Source: Flavobacterium sp.
Lineage (GTDB): Bacteria; Bacteroidota; Bacteroidia; Flavobacteriales; Flavobacteriaceae
NCBI RefSeq assembly: GCF_027484205.1
Contig: NZ_JAIXUB010000015.1
Coordinates: forward strand, 1-64,000
Direction: 5' to 3'
DNA length: 64,000 nucleotides
A program made the translations under genes and the position numbers. The notes under the pieces are model-generated. The model was not told where the DNA came from. It worked only from the letters and a program-made list of their open reading frames with translations, and made no database searches. This document shows, piece after piece, positions 52,394-60,368 of this stretch (its first letter is position 1; each line of letters opens with the position of its first letter).

Positions 52394-52480
52394 TGACTAG
52401 TAATTAGTAATTAGTAAATAGAAATTTGAATATTTAACAAAAATAAAAAAACTAATCACTAATCACTAATTACTTTTCAC
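52394..52480. repeat. Word-built inverted repeat between LysE and DUF2807 genes
   Basis: Left arm 52394-52418 (GACTAGTAATTAGTAATTAG) and right arm 52451-52480 (CTAATCACTAATCACTAATT) are inverted copies of the word TTAGTRA, arms about 32 bp apart. Same architecture as the repeats at 9879, 10702, 49957 and 50407 but with different words. Confidence 0.78.
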
Positions 52481-52481
52481 T

Positions 52482-53150
52482 TTAATCATTTCCTTCTTTA
52501 ATCGTTCCTCCAGCTATAATTTTTTGATTGATTTGTTTCGGTTTTCCAAAAATTCTAATATCGCCACCAGCACGAACTTTTGCATCTACTAAATCTGTCG
52601 CATAAACGTCAGCATCACCACCAGCATTTGCAGTAATTATAGTTTGGTTTGTTTCAAGTCTTTCAGCTTCATAAATTCCGCCAGAATTAATCAAAACATC
52701 TTGATTTTTAGCAGTTCCTGATATAGTTACAGTAGAACCATTTCCTATTCTAGCAGTTAGTCTATCTACGTTAATTTTGATTTTAATTTGTGATCCTTCT
52801 TTAGCTTTTATATCAAATATTGTAGCTTCAAAAGTTGCTTCAGATGAAATTCTTGAACCTTCATTCGCTTCTACAGCATCAATATTTTTGTAATAAACCG
52901 TTGCTGAAATATTATCACCTGAAAGCATTTTTGTTAAACGCATTCTGATTTTTAATTCGCCATTTTTATTTACAATTTCAACATCTTCTGAACCAGAACC
53001 ATCGAGAACTACTTTATTTTCATCGGATGGAATTAGTAAAACGTCTATTTGATCAAAAGAAGTTACTTTGTTAAAATCACCAACATTTTTTTCTGTTTGT
53101 GAAAAAGCGATTGAACTAACCAATAACAAACTATAAATTATTTTTTTCAT
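52482..53150 (-). CDS. DUF2807 (head GIN domain) protein
   Basis: 222 residues. Signal peptide MKKIIYSLLLVSSIAFSQ, then a right-handed beta-helix-like repeat: FDQIDVLLIPSDENKVVLDG, GSEDVEIVNKNGELKIRMRL, NIDAVEANEGSRISSEA, IFDIKAKEGSQIKIK, RIGNGSTVTISGTAKNQDV, the repeating beta-strands of the DUF2807 / GIN domain family of secreted or periplasmic proteins. Function not known; thought to bind polysaccharide. Single gene. Confidence 0.92.
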   Translation of the reverse strand: MKKIIYSLLLVSSIAFSQTEKNVGDFNKVTSFDQIDVLLIPSDENKVVLDGSGSEDVEIVNKNGELKIRMRLTKMLSGDNISATVYYKNIDAVEANEGSRISSEATFEATIFDIKAKEGSQIKIKINVDRLTARIGNGSTVTISGTAKNQDVLINSGGIYEAERLETNQTIITANAGGDADVYATDLVDAKVRAGGDIRIFGKPKQINQKIIAGGTIKEGND

Positions 53151-53226
53151 AATATTTTTTAATTAAAGACAATAAGAAAACTGAATTGTTACAGTAAAAT
53201 TTAAAAAAAATACTGAACACTAAATT

Positions 53227-55407
53227 TTACTCATTCTTTCTTAAAAAAGTAAAATCTAATTGTTTTTTAACCAAATCAGCATTCTTTACTTTAACGTAAA
53301 CTTCGTCGCCTAATTGTAATAAACTCTTAGAAATTTCACCAACTAATGCATATTGTTTTTCATCAAAGGTGTAATAATCGTCTTTTATTTCTCGAATTCT
53401 GCACATTCCTTCGCATTTATTAGATACAATTTCTACATAAATTCCCCATTCGGTTACACCAGAAATCACACCAAGAAATTCTTCGTCTTTATGATCTTGC
53501 ATGTATTTAATTTGCATGTACTTAATCGAATCACGCTCGGCATTTGTTGCCAAACTTTCCATATTACTGGAATGCTCACATTTTTCTTCAAAAATTTCTG
53601 CATCTGCGCTTTTTCCGCCATCTAAATAATATTGAAGTAATCGATGTACCATTACGTCTGGATAACGTCTAATTGGTGATGTAAAATGGCTGTAATAATC
53701 GAAAGCTAATCCATAATGACCAATATTTTCTGTTGAATATTTAGCTTTACTCATCGTTCGAATAGCTAACGTATCAATTAGATTTTGCTCTTTCTTTCCA
53801 TTGACATCTTCCATTAATTGATTTAAAGATTTGGAAATGTTTTTATTATCGCGTAAATCTAACTTATAACCAAATTTCATAATTAAAGCTTGCATTGCAA
53901 AAAGCTTGTCTTCATTAGGTTCATCGTGAATTCTATAAACAAAGGTTTTCTTTTGTTTTCCAATAAATTCGGCTACTTTTCTATTCGCTAAAAGCATGAA
54001 CTCTTCAATCAAATGATTGGCGTCTTTTGAAACTTTAAAATAAACACCTTCTGGTTCACCATTATCATCTAAATTGAATTTTACTTCAACTTTATCAAAT
54101 GAAATTGCTCCAGCACTCATTCGTTTTCTTCTTAGAATTTTAGCTAATTCATCTAATTTTAAAGTTGCTTCTGTAATTTCATCGGATGCTTTATATTCTT
54201 TTCCAGTTAATGAAATTTCTGCTGGAATTGTTGCAGCTTTAGTTTCAATAATAACTTGCGCTTCTTCATAAGAAAAACGTTGGTCAGAATTAATTACCGT
54301 TCTACCAAACCATTGATTTAAAACAGTTGCCTTATTATCAATTTCGAAAATAGCTGAAAACGTATATTTTTCTTCATTCGGACGCAATGAACAAGCAAAA
54401 TTGGATAAAACTTCAGGTAACATTGGTACAACTCTATCTACTAAATAAACCGAAGTTGCTCTGTTATAAGCTTCATCATCAAGAATAGTTCCTTCTTGTA
54501 AATAGTGCGAAACATCGGCAATGTGAATTCCGATTTCATAATTTCCGTTTTCTAATTTCTTGAACGATAAAGCATCATCAAAATCTTTAGCATCTTTTGG
54601 ATCAATGGTGAAAGTTAACGTATCACGCATGTCACGTCGTTTTGCAATTTCTTCTGGATGAATAGCAGTATCTAATTTTTGTGCAAAAACTTCCACTTCA
54701 ACCGGAAAATCATAAGGTAAACCATATTCAGCTAGAATCGCATGAATTTCAGTATCATGTTCGCCAGGTTTTCCTAAAACATTGATAACCGAACCAAATG
54801 GTGAATCGGCTTTCTTAGGCCAATCTTCAATTTTTACAACAACAACATCACCTTGTTCAGCTCCGTTATATTTATCTTTTGGAATAAAAATATCGGTATA
54901 CATTTTAGCATTGGCTGTAGTTACAAAAGCAAAATTCTTTTGAATATCAATAACACCAACAAATTCTGTTTTACTTCTTTCAAGAACTTCAATTACTTCA
55001 CCTTCAGGTTTTTTACCACGACGACGATTATAAACATAAACCTTAACTTTGTCTTTATCTAAAGCGTGATTTAAGTTATTAGTTGGTATAAAAACATCAT
55101 CTTCAAACTCGTCGCAAATAAAATAAGCGGTTCGTCGAGAAGTCATGTCGATGGTTCCTTCATAATAATCTTGTGAAACAGCTTTTACTAAATATTTTCC
55201 TGGCTCGCTTTCAATAATTACTTTTTGAGCAGCTAGAATTTTTAAATCCTTAATAATTTCGTTTCTACTTTTGGTATCGTTCAATTCAAGAACAGCGCAT
55301 ATTTGTTTGTAATTGAATGGTTTATTTGCGTTTTGTGATAGTATCTTTAAAATCTTTTCAGAGAAAGTTTTCTCTTTTTTTCCAAACTTTTTTGGGAATT
55401 TACTCAT
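53227..55407 (-). CDS. rnr: Ribonuclease R
   Basis: 3' to 5' exoribonuclease of the RNB family, which degrades structured RNA and works in rRNA and tmRNA-linked quality control. 726 residues. Seen: N-terminal HTH (FNYKQICAVLELNDTKSRNE), cold-shock domains, RNB catalytic core with TIDPKDAKDFDDALSF (catalytic Asp cluster), HYGLAFDYYSHFTSPIRRYPD and a C-terminal S1 domain (GVISGVTEWGIYVEIVSNKCEG). Full length. The upstream gap holds AATAG words (55441-55470) and is divergent with the DUF2007 gene. Confidence 0.95.
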   Translation of the reverse strand: MSKFPKKFGKKEKTFSEKILKILSQNANKPFNYKQICAVLELNDTKSRNEIIKDLKILAAQKVIIESEPGKYLVKAVSQDYYEGTIDMTSRRTAYFICDEFEDDVFIPTNNLNHALDKDKVKVYVYNRRRGKKPEGEVIEVLERSKTEFVGVIDIQKNFAFVTTANAKMYTDIFIPKDKYNGAEQGDVVVVKIEDWPKKADSPFGSVINVLGKPGEHDTEIHAILAEYGLPYDFPVEVEVFAQKLDTAIHPEEIAKRRDMRDTLTFTIDPKDAKDFDDALSFKKLENGNYEIGIHIADVSHYLQEGTILDDEAYNRATSVYLVDRVVPMLPEVLSNFACSLRPNEEKYTFSAIFEIDNKATVLNQWFGRTVINSDQRFSYEEAQVIIETKAATIPAEISLTGKEYKASDEITEATLKLDELAKILRRKRMSAGAISFDKVEVKFNLDDNGEPEGVYFKVSKDANHLIEEFMLLANRKVAEFIGKQKKTFVYRIHDEPNEDKLFAMQALIMKFGYKLDLRDNKNISKSLNQLMEDVNGKKEQNLIDTLAIRTMSKAKYSTENIGHYGLAFDYYSHFTSPIRRYPDVMVHRLLQYYLDGGKSADAEIFEEKCEHSSNMESLATNAERDSIKYMQIKYMQDHKDEEFLGVISGVTEWGIYVEIVSNKCEGMCRIREIKDDYYTFDEKQYALVGEISKSLLQLGDEVYVKVKNADLVKKQLDFTFLRKNE

Positions 55408-55517
55408 AATCTTTTTTCTAATAAGGTTTAAAATTACGAAGAAGAAAATAGAAAATAGAAAATAGCGAATAGATTTATCGAAAATATAACTTTTGTATCT
55501 TTATAAAAAAATAAAAA

Positions 55518-55751
55518 ATGTCTGAATTTATAACTATTGCTACATTCAATTTTGCTCACGAAATCATGGTTTTAAAATCTATTTTAGAAAATGAAGGTAT
55601 TCCATATTTATTTCAAAATGAAAATTTAATAGCAGTTGATCCATTAGCTAGTTTCGCTTACGGCGGAATAAATTTAAAAGTTCATCCCAACGATATTGAA
55701 AGAGTAAAAGAAATTTTAAATAACTTGAATACAAATCTAGAAATAGTATAA
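55518..55751 (+). CDS. DUF2007 family small protein
   Basis: 77 residues. Matches DUF2007: ITIATFNFAHEIMVLKSILENEGI followed by VDPLASFAYGGINLKVHPND. The domain (also called signal-transducing PII-like or GlnB-like in shape) is cytoplasmic and of unknown role; one of these proteins can bind small ligands. It is the first gene on the plus side of the gene-orientation change. Confidence 0.9.
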   Translation: MSEFITIATFNFAHEIMVLKSILENEGIPYLFQNENLIAVDPLASFAYGGINLKVHPNDIERVKEILNNLNTNLEIV

Positions 55752-56413
55752 ATTCTATTTTTCTAAAAATTGAAAGTTTTCAACATCTATTAAAAACAAC
55801 AAAAAGAAAATTTAAATTTAAATTAATTTATGATGGTTATTATAGTGTGTTAATTTGTACAATAACTTTAATTTTTAAAAGTTGATTTTCAAGTTATACT
55901 TTTTTATATTAATTTATCAACACAGTTTTAAGAAAGTAAATCATTCATTTTGAAGTAATTTTTAGTTTTCATTAACAGTTGTTAACAAGTAAAAAAACGA
56001 ATATTTTGTAGATAACTTTGATTGTTAATTTCTGTTGAAAAAGTAGTTTTTAGTATTGATAACTTTTCTAAAAAAAGACCAAACTAAATTTGATATTCTC
56101 AACTCAATTTTTGATTACAAATTATACTGATACAACCAAGAAAAACTTCTAATTTTCTTTCTGAAGTTGTTAACAAAGGTTGTTAATTTAAAGTTAGCTG
56201 AATATCAACGAATTGTAAATCACTATTAACAATGTAAAATTTTAACATTTGAATTAAATAAAAAGCAATGATTTACAATTACTTATATAAATATGTTATT
56301 AACAACAAAACCTTACTATAAGTAAATCAAGCAGTTATATTTTTATAAAAATCAAATAGAAATACAAATAAGATTAACTAAATTTGTTTCCACAACTACA
56401 ATTAAAAATAACT
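55752..56413. other. Long AT-rich gene-free region, candidate replication origin
   Basis: About 660 bp without a gene. The heptamer TTAACAA or its complement TTGTTAA occurs eight times in 55979-56305, twice as the 10-bp palindrome TTGTTAACAA (55979-55988, 56167-56176). A DnaA-box-like TTATCAACA (one change from TTATCCACA) lies at 55914-55922. Genes on the left are mainly on the minus strand, all genes on the right are on the plus strand. Three parS-like sites are 18-20 kb away. No tRNA, hairpin terminator or ORF seen. The origin call is an inference. Confidence 0.4.
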
Positions 56414-56845
56414 ATGAAAATCTCTATCGGAAACGATCACGCTGGACCAGATTATAAAAAAGCAATTGTTGATTATTTACAATCAAAAGGACATGAAATT
56501 TTAAACCACGGAACCGATACTTTTGACAGTGTTGATTATCCAGATTTTGGTCATCCTGTTGCTATTGATGTTGAATCTGGAAAAGCTGATTTAGGAATAG
56601 TTATTTGCGGAAGTGGTAATGGAATTGCAATGACAGCAAATAAACATCAAGGAATTAGAGCTGCTCTTTGTTGGACTAAAGAAATTTCGGCGCTTGCGCG
56701 CCAACACAATAATGCAAATGTGGTAAGTATTCCGGCGCGATTTACTTCAATTCAACAAGCTGTTGAAATTGTTGATACTTTTTTAACTACAAATTTTGAA
56801 GGAGGAAGACACGCAACTCGAGTTAATAAAATAAGTTGTTCGTAA
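56414..56845 (+). CDS. rpiB: Ribose-5-phosphate isomerase B
   Basis: Converts ribose 5-phosphate to ribulose 5-phosphate in the pentose phosphate pathway. 143 residues. Seen: MKISIGNDHAGPDYK, DYPDFGHPVA, ICGSGNGIAMTANKHQGIRAALCW (Cys65 region, the active-site Cys), RQHNNANVVSIPARF. Start set at ATG 56414; a TTG 10 codons upstream is in frame. Cytoplasmic. Confidence 0.95.
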   Translation: MKISIGNDHAGPDYKKAIVDYLQSKGHEILNHGTDTFDSVDYPDFGHPVAIDVESGKADLGIVICGSGNGIAMTANKHQGIRAALCWTKEISALARQHNNANVVSIPARFTSIQQAVEIVDTFLTTNFEGGRHATRVNKISCS

Positions 56846-56846
56846 A

Positions 56847-57170
56847 TTGATAGACAATCTATTCCATATCGACAAATTCATTTCAACTTCAAGAAAAGTT
56901 GCTTTTTTAACTTTCTTAGTTGCTTCTATTTTACTGTTAATATTCTATTTTACAGAATTTAACGGTATGATTTATTTTAGTTTGTTATTTACTATTTCTG
57001 CTTTATTTATCAATGCATATTATTTTTTGAAATTAATTTTATTTTTCAATGAAAAAGTAAAAAGAAATCAAATTTTACTTTCACTATTTGTTATGCTATT
57101 AAACATTCCTTTAGGTTTATTATATTTAGAAATAGGACTAAATATATATTCACATTCCAACCCCATTTAA
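56847..57170 (+). CDS. Small membrane protein of unknown function
   Basis: 107 residues, three predicted membrane helices (RKVAFLTFLVASILLLIFYF, MIYFSLLFTISALFINAYYF, ILLSLFVMLLNIPLGLLYLEI). The only plausible start is TTG at 56847, one base after the rpiB stop; next gene starts 11 bp after the end. No family recognised. Likely part of the rpiB-tex transcript. Confidence 0.65.
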   Translation: MIDNLFHIDKFISTSRKVAFLTFLVASILLLIFYFTEFNGMIYFSLLFTISALFINAYYFLKLILFFNEKVKRNQILLSLFVMLLNIPLGLLYLEIGLNIYSHSNPI

Positions 57171-57180
57171 CAAAGATTTC

Positions 57181-59307
57181 ATGACCAACATCCAATTCAT
57201 TCAAAGCCAAGTAAGTACTTTACCTAAAAACATTGAAGCGACTCTAAAATTACTTTCAGAAGATTGTACCATTCCATTTATTTCTCGTTATCGAAAAGAT
57301 CAAACAGGAAATCTTGATGAAGTGGTTATTGAGCAAATCGCTAAACTTTCTAAACAATATGATGAAATTGTAAAACGAAAAGAAAGCATCCTAAAAACTA
57401 TTGAAGAACAAGGCCAACTTTCCCCAGAATTAAAATTAAAAATCACCAATTCTTTTGATTTACAAGAAATTGAAGATTTGTATATGCCTTATAAAAAGAA
57501 GAAAAAAACACGTGCCGATGTGGCTCGCGAAAACGGATTAGAACCATTAGCAACTTTGATTTTGGCTCAAAAAAATGATGATATTGATTTCTTATCAACA
57601 CAATATATCAATAAAAATGTGCCCAATGAAGAAGAAGCGTTACAAGGTGCGAGAGATATTGTAGCCGAATGGATAAACGAAAATATAACTGTTCGTCAAA
57701 GTTTGCGAAGATTATATAACAGAAAAGCAGTTATTGAAACCAAAGTCGTAAAAAAGAAAGCTGAAGAAGAAGAGGCTCAAAAATTTAAACAATATTTTGA
57801 TTGGTCAGAACCTTTGTCAAAAGCGCCATCACACCGATTATTAGCAATGCTTCGTGCCGAAAACGAAGGTTTTATAAAACTGAAAATTGAAACCGATATT
57901 GATGAAACTTATGATTTGATTGATGAAATCGTAATCAAAAATGCGAATAGTCCATCGATTTCTCATTTGCAATTAGCTATTGAAGACAGTTACAAAAGAT
58001 TACTTCATCCAGCAATTTCTAACGAAACGTTACAAGAAGCTAAGGCCAAAGCCGATATCAAAGCTATTGACGTTTTCGCAGGAAATTTAAGTCAGTTGTT
58101 ACTTGCGCCACCATTAGGAGAAAAAAGAATTTTAGCCATTGATCCAGGTTATAGAAGTGGTTGCAAAATCGTCTGTTTAGATGAAAAAGGCGATTTGTTA
58201 TATAACGAAACTATTTACCCACATCAGCCACAAAATGAAACTGCAATGGCGATGAAAAAGATAAAATCGATGGTAAATGCTTATAATATTGAAGCCATTT
58301 CTATTGGAAACGGAACTGCAAGTCGCGAAACTGAATTTTTTATCAAGAAAATTGCTTTCGATAAACCCGTTCAGGTTTTTGTGGTTTCAGAAGCTGGCGC
58401 ATCGGTTTATTCTGCTAGTAAAATTGCGCGAGACGAATTTCCAAATTATGATGTAACGGTTCGTGGTTCGGTTTCTATTGGAAGAAGACTTTCTGATCCA
58501 TTGGCAGAATTGGTAAAAATTGATGCAAAATCCATTGGAGTTGGACAATACCAACACGATGTAGATCAAATGAAATTGAAAGAAGAATTAGATACAGTTG
58601 TTGTTCGTTGTGTGAATTCGGTTGGAATAAATATCAATACAGCGAGTAAATCGTTGTTGAGTTATGTCAGCGGAATAGGAGAGAAGATGGCCGAAAATAT
58701 AATTGCTTTTCGTTCAGAAAATGGTCCGTTTGAAGACAGAAAACAACTTAAAAAAGTACCAAGATTAGGTGAAAAAGCTTATCAACAAGCTGCGGCTTTC
58801 ATTAGAATTCACAATGGGAAAAATCCTTTAGATAATTCTGCTGTTCACCCAGAAGCTTATCCAATTGTGGAGAAAATGGCAAAAGATTTAAAGATTTCAG
58901 TTAACGAATTAATTGCCAATAAAGAAAAAATTGCTTTAATAAAACCTGAAAATTATACCAATGAAACCATAGGAATTCTTGGTATAAAAGACATTTTAAA
59001 AGAATTAGTAAAACCGGGATTGGATCCAAGAAAAGCAGCTAAAGTTTTTGAATTTGACCCAAATGTAAAAACCATAAAAGACGTTCGTACGGGCATGATT
59101 TTACCAGGTATTGTAAACAACATTACTGCTTTTGGATGTTTTGTAGATATTGGTGTAAAGGAAAGTGGTTTGGTTCACATTTCGCAACTTAAAGCAGGTT
59201 TTGTCTCGGATGTCAATGAAGTAGTAAAACTCCACCAACACGTTCAAGTAAAAGTCGTTGAGGTTGATGAAGATAGAAAGCGTATTCAGTTGACGATGAT
59301 TATATAA
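57181..59307 (+). CDS. tex: RNA-binding transcription accessory protein Tex
   Basis: 708 residues. Seen: N-terminal Tex helical domain (FISRYRKDQTGNLDEVVIEQI), YqgF/RuvC-like domain with ILAIDPGYRSGCK, a helix-hairpin-helix part (NINTASKSLLSYVSGIGEKM, FEDRKQLKKVPRLGEKAYQQ) and the C-terminal S1 domain (GMILPGIVNNITAFGCFVDIG, GLVHISQL). Tex binds nucleic acids and affects transcription or RNA turnover. Full length. A strong terminator follows. Confidence 0.95.
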   Translation: MTNIQFIQSQVSTLPKNIEATLKLLSEDCTIPFISRYRKDQTGNLDEVVIEQIAKLSKQYDEIVKRKESILKTIEEQGQLSPELKLKITNSFDLQEIEDLYMPYKKKKKTRADVARENGLEPLATLILAQKNDDIDFLSTQYINKNVPNEEEALQGARDIVAEWINENITVRQSLRRLYNRKAVIETKVVKKKAEEEEAQKFKQYFDWSEPLSKAPSHRLLAMLRAENEGFIKLKIETDIDETYDLIDEIVIKNANSPSISHLQLAIEDSYKRLLHPAISNETLQEAKAKADIKAIDVFAGNLSQLLLAPPLGEKRILAIDPGYRSGCKIVCLDEKGDLLYNETIYPHQPQNETAMAMKKIKSMVNAYNIEAISIGNGTASRETEFFIKKIAFDKPVQVFVVSEAGASVYSASKIARDEFPNYDVTVRGSVSIGRRLSDPLAELVKIDAKSIGVGQYQHDVDQMKLKEELDTVVVRCVNSVGININTASKSLLSYVSGIGEKMAENIIAFRSENGPFEDRKQLKKVPRLGEKAYQQAAAFIRIHNGKNPLDNSAVHPEAYPIVEKMAKDLKISVNELIANKEKIALIKPENYTNETIGILGIKDILKELVKPGLDPRKAAKVFEFDPNVKTIKDVRTGMILPGIVNNITAFGCFVDIGVKESGLVHISQLKAGFVSDVNEVVKLHQHVQVKVVEVDEDRKRIQLTMII

Positions 59308-59336
59308 AAAAAGCAACTATTAAAGTTGCTTTTTTT
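59306..59336. terminator. Terminator between tex and the short TatA-like gene
   Basis: Seven As and GCAACT, then AGTTGC and a T-run; stem GCAACT/AGTTGC. Serves both the plus-strand tex gene and the minus-strand tat genes. Confidence 0.9.
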
Positions 59337-59340
59337 ATAT

Positions 59341-59454
59341 CTACATTAAATTTTTCTTGTTTCTTCTTAAAAAAAGGATGACTAAAACTACTATAATAGG
59401 TATTCCAATTACTGCAAGAACAATCAAAATTTCCATAATACCTAATCTACCCAT
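59341..59454 (-). CDS. Short TatA-like protein of 37 residues
   Basis: A 37-residue frame that begins MGRLGIMEILIVLAVIGIPI and has a single membrane helix, then a short basic tail (LRRNKKNLM). Its MGRLG start is identical to that of tatA directly upstream ([13 protein letters not shown]), and both have the conserved Glu before the helix, but this copy lacks the FGGKKIPEL hinge and amphipathic helix. It lies 12 bp downstream of tatA, so probably cotranscribed. Too short for most gene finders. Confidence 0.65.
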   Translation of the reverse strand: MGRLGIMEILIVLAVIGIPIIVVLVILFLRRNKKNLM

Positions 59455-59466
59455 AACATAAGATTA

Positions 59467-59643
59467 TTATTTAGTTTCTTCTTTTTTAGAATCTGCAGGT
59501 TGATCTTCACCTTTTGCTGCATTTTTAAATTCTTTAACTCCAGAACCTAATCCTTTCATTAATTCTGGAATTTTTTTACCTCCAAAAAGTAGTAAAACAA
59601 TCACCAAGATTACTATTATTTCTGTTGTTCCTAATCTTCCCAT
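59467..59643 (-). CDS. tatA: Sec-independent protein translocase TatA
   Basis: 58 residues. Membrane helix [20 protein letters not shown], the conserved [20 protein letters not shown] hinge and amphipathic helix, then a short acidic/Lys tail. All TatA signature residues are present. TatA forms the protein-conducting ring of the twin-arginine pathway for folded proteins; TatC is not in this window. A -7 promoter TACATTTG lies at 59691-59698. Confidence 0.95.
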   Translation of the reverse strand: MGRLGTTEIIVILVIVLLLFGGKKIPELMKGLGSGVKEFKNAAKGEDQPADSKKEETK

Positions 59644-59690
59644 GATATATAATTTTTTTGCTTTCGCAGATTTTAATTAAAAATAATATG

Positions 59691-59698
59691 CAAATGTA
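59691..59698 (-). promoter_or_regulatory. Promoter -7 element for tatA
   Basis: Minus-strand TACATTTG fits TAnnTTTG; leader about 40 bases. Confidence 0.55.
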
Positions 59699-59788
59699 AA
59701 AAGAAAAAATAGGAATATTAATTTTCATTAAAATATTTACATTTTAACTACGTTAAATCTTTCACAAAGAAAACAATCACAAATTTTC

Positions 59789-59796
59789 TATATTTG
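59789..59796 (+). promoter_or_regulatory. Promoter -7 element for the 59814 gene
   Basis: TATATTTG fits TAnnTTTG and lies 17 bases before the ATG at 59814. Confidence 0.6.
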
Positions 59797-59813
59797 TATG
59801 ATAATATAAAAAC

Positions 59814-60302
59814 ATGTCTGAAAAACGCCTCAAAAAGGAAAAACTAAAGAAACACTTGTTTACCAAAAATCGTTTGGTAATTCTCAATGATGATACTTTT
59901 GAAGAAGTTTTTTCGCTTAGATTAACTTTAATGAATGTGTTTGTTTTTGCAACTCTTGGAGCAATTATAATCATTTTTTTAACGACATTATTTATTGCAT
60001 TTACTCCTTTAAGAGAATATATTCCAGGTTATCCTTCAGGAAAACTTAAAAAAGAAGCTACTGAATTAGCTTTAAAATCGGATTCATTAGAATTTGCTAT
60101 CAAAAAAAACGAAGCATATCTGGAATCTATAAAAAAAGTTTTGACCGGAAATTTAGAATATGCTAAAGTCAACAAAGACTCCATTTTAGCAATTTCTGTC
60201 GATACCTTACCCGATCTTGAACTAACAGCAACAGAGTCCGAAATGAATTTAAGAAAACAAGTTGCTGAAGAGGAAAAAAAGAAAATAGAGAAAAGAAAAT
60301 AG
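59814..60302 (+). CDS. N-terminal part of an M23-type peptidase, apparently lacking the catalytic domain
   Basis: 162 residues: cytoplasmic basic tail, one membrane helix (VFVFATLGAIIIIFLTTLFI), then FTPLREYIPGYPSGKLKKEA and a helical segment with YLESIKKVLTGNLEYAKVNK. This resembles the N-terminal half of Bacteroidota M23 metallopeptidases of about 290 residues, which then continue into a lysostaphin-like catalytic domain. Here the frame ends in a charged tail (AEEEKKKIEKRK) and no M23 motif is found in any frame before the next gene; a repeat lies right after the stop. Likely a shortened, non-catalytic form. Confidence 0.72.
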   Translation: MSEKRLKKEKLKKHLFTKNRLVILNDDTFEEVFSLRLTLMNVFVFATLGAIIIIFLTTLFIAFTPLREYIPGYPSGKLKKEATELALKSDSLEFAIKKNEAYLESIKKVLTGNLEYAKVNKDSILAISVDTLPDLELTATESEMNLRKQVAEEEKKKIEKRK

Positions 60303-60315
60303 AGAAAAGAAAAAA

Positions 60316-60345
60316 CCTTTGCGACTTAGTGTCTTTGTGGCAAAA
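60316..60345. repeat. Intergenic repeat CCTTTGCG type
   Basis: CCTTTGCGACTTAGTGTCTT and TGTGGCAAAA following. From memory this wording (CTTTGCG...CTTTGTG) is common between genes in Flavobacterium. It lies just after the shortened M23-type gene. Confidence 0.5.
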
Positions 60346-60368
60346 AAGCAAAATAGTGTCTTAACAAT

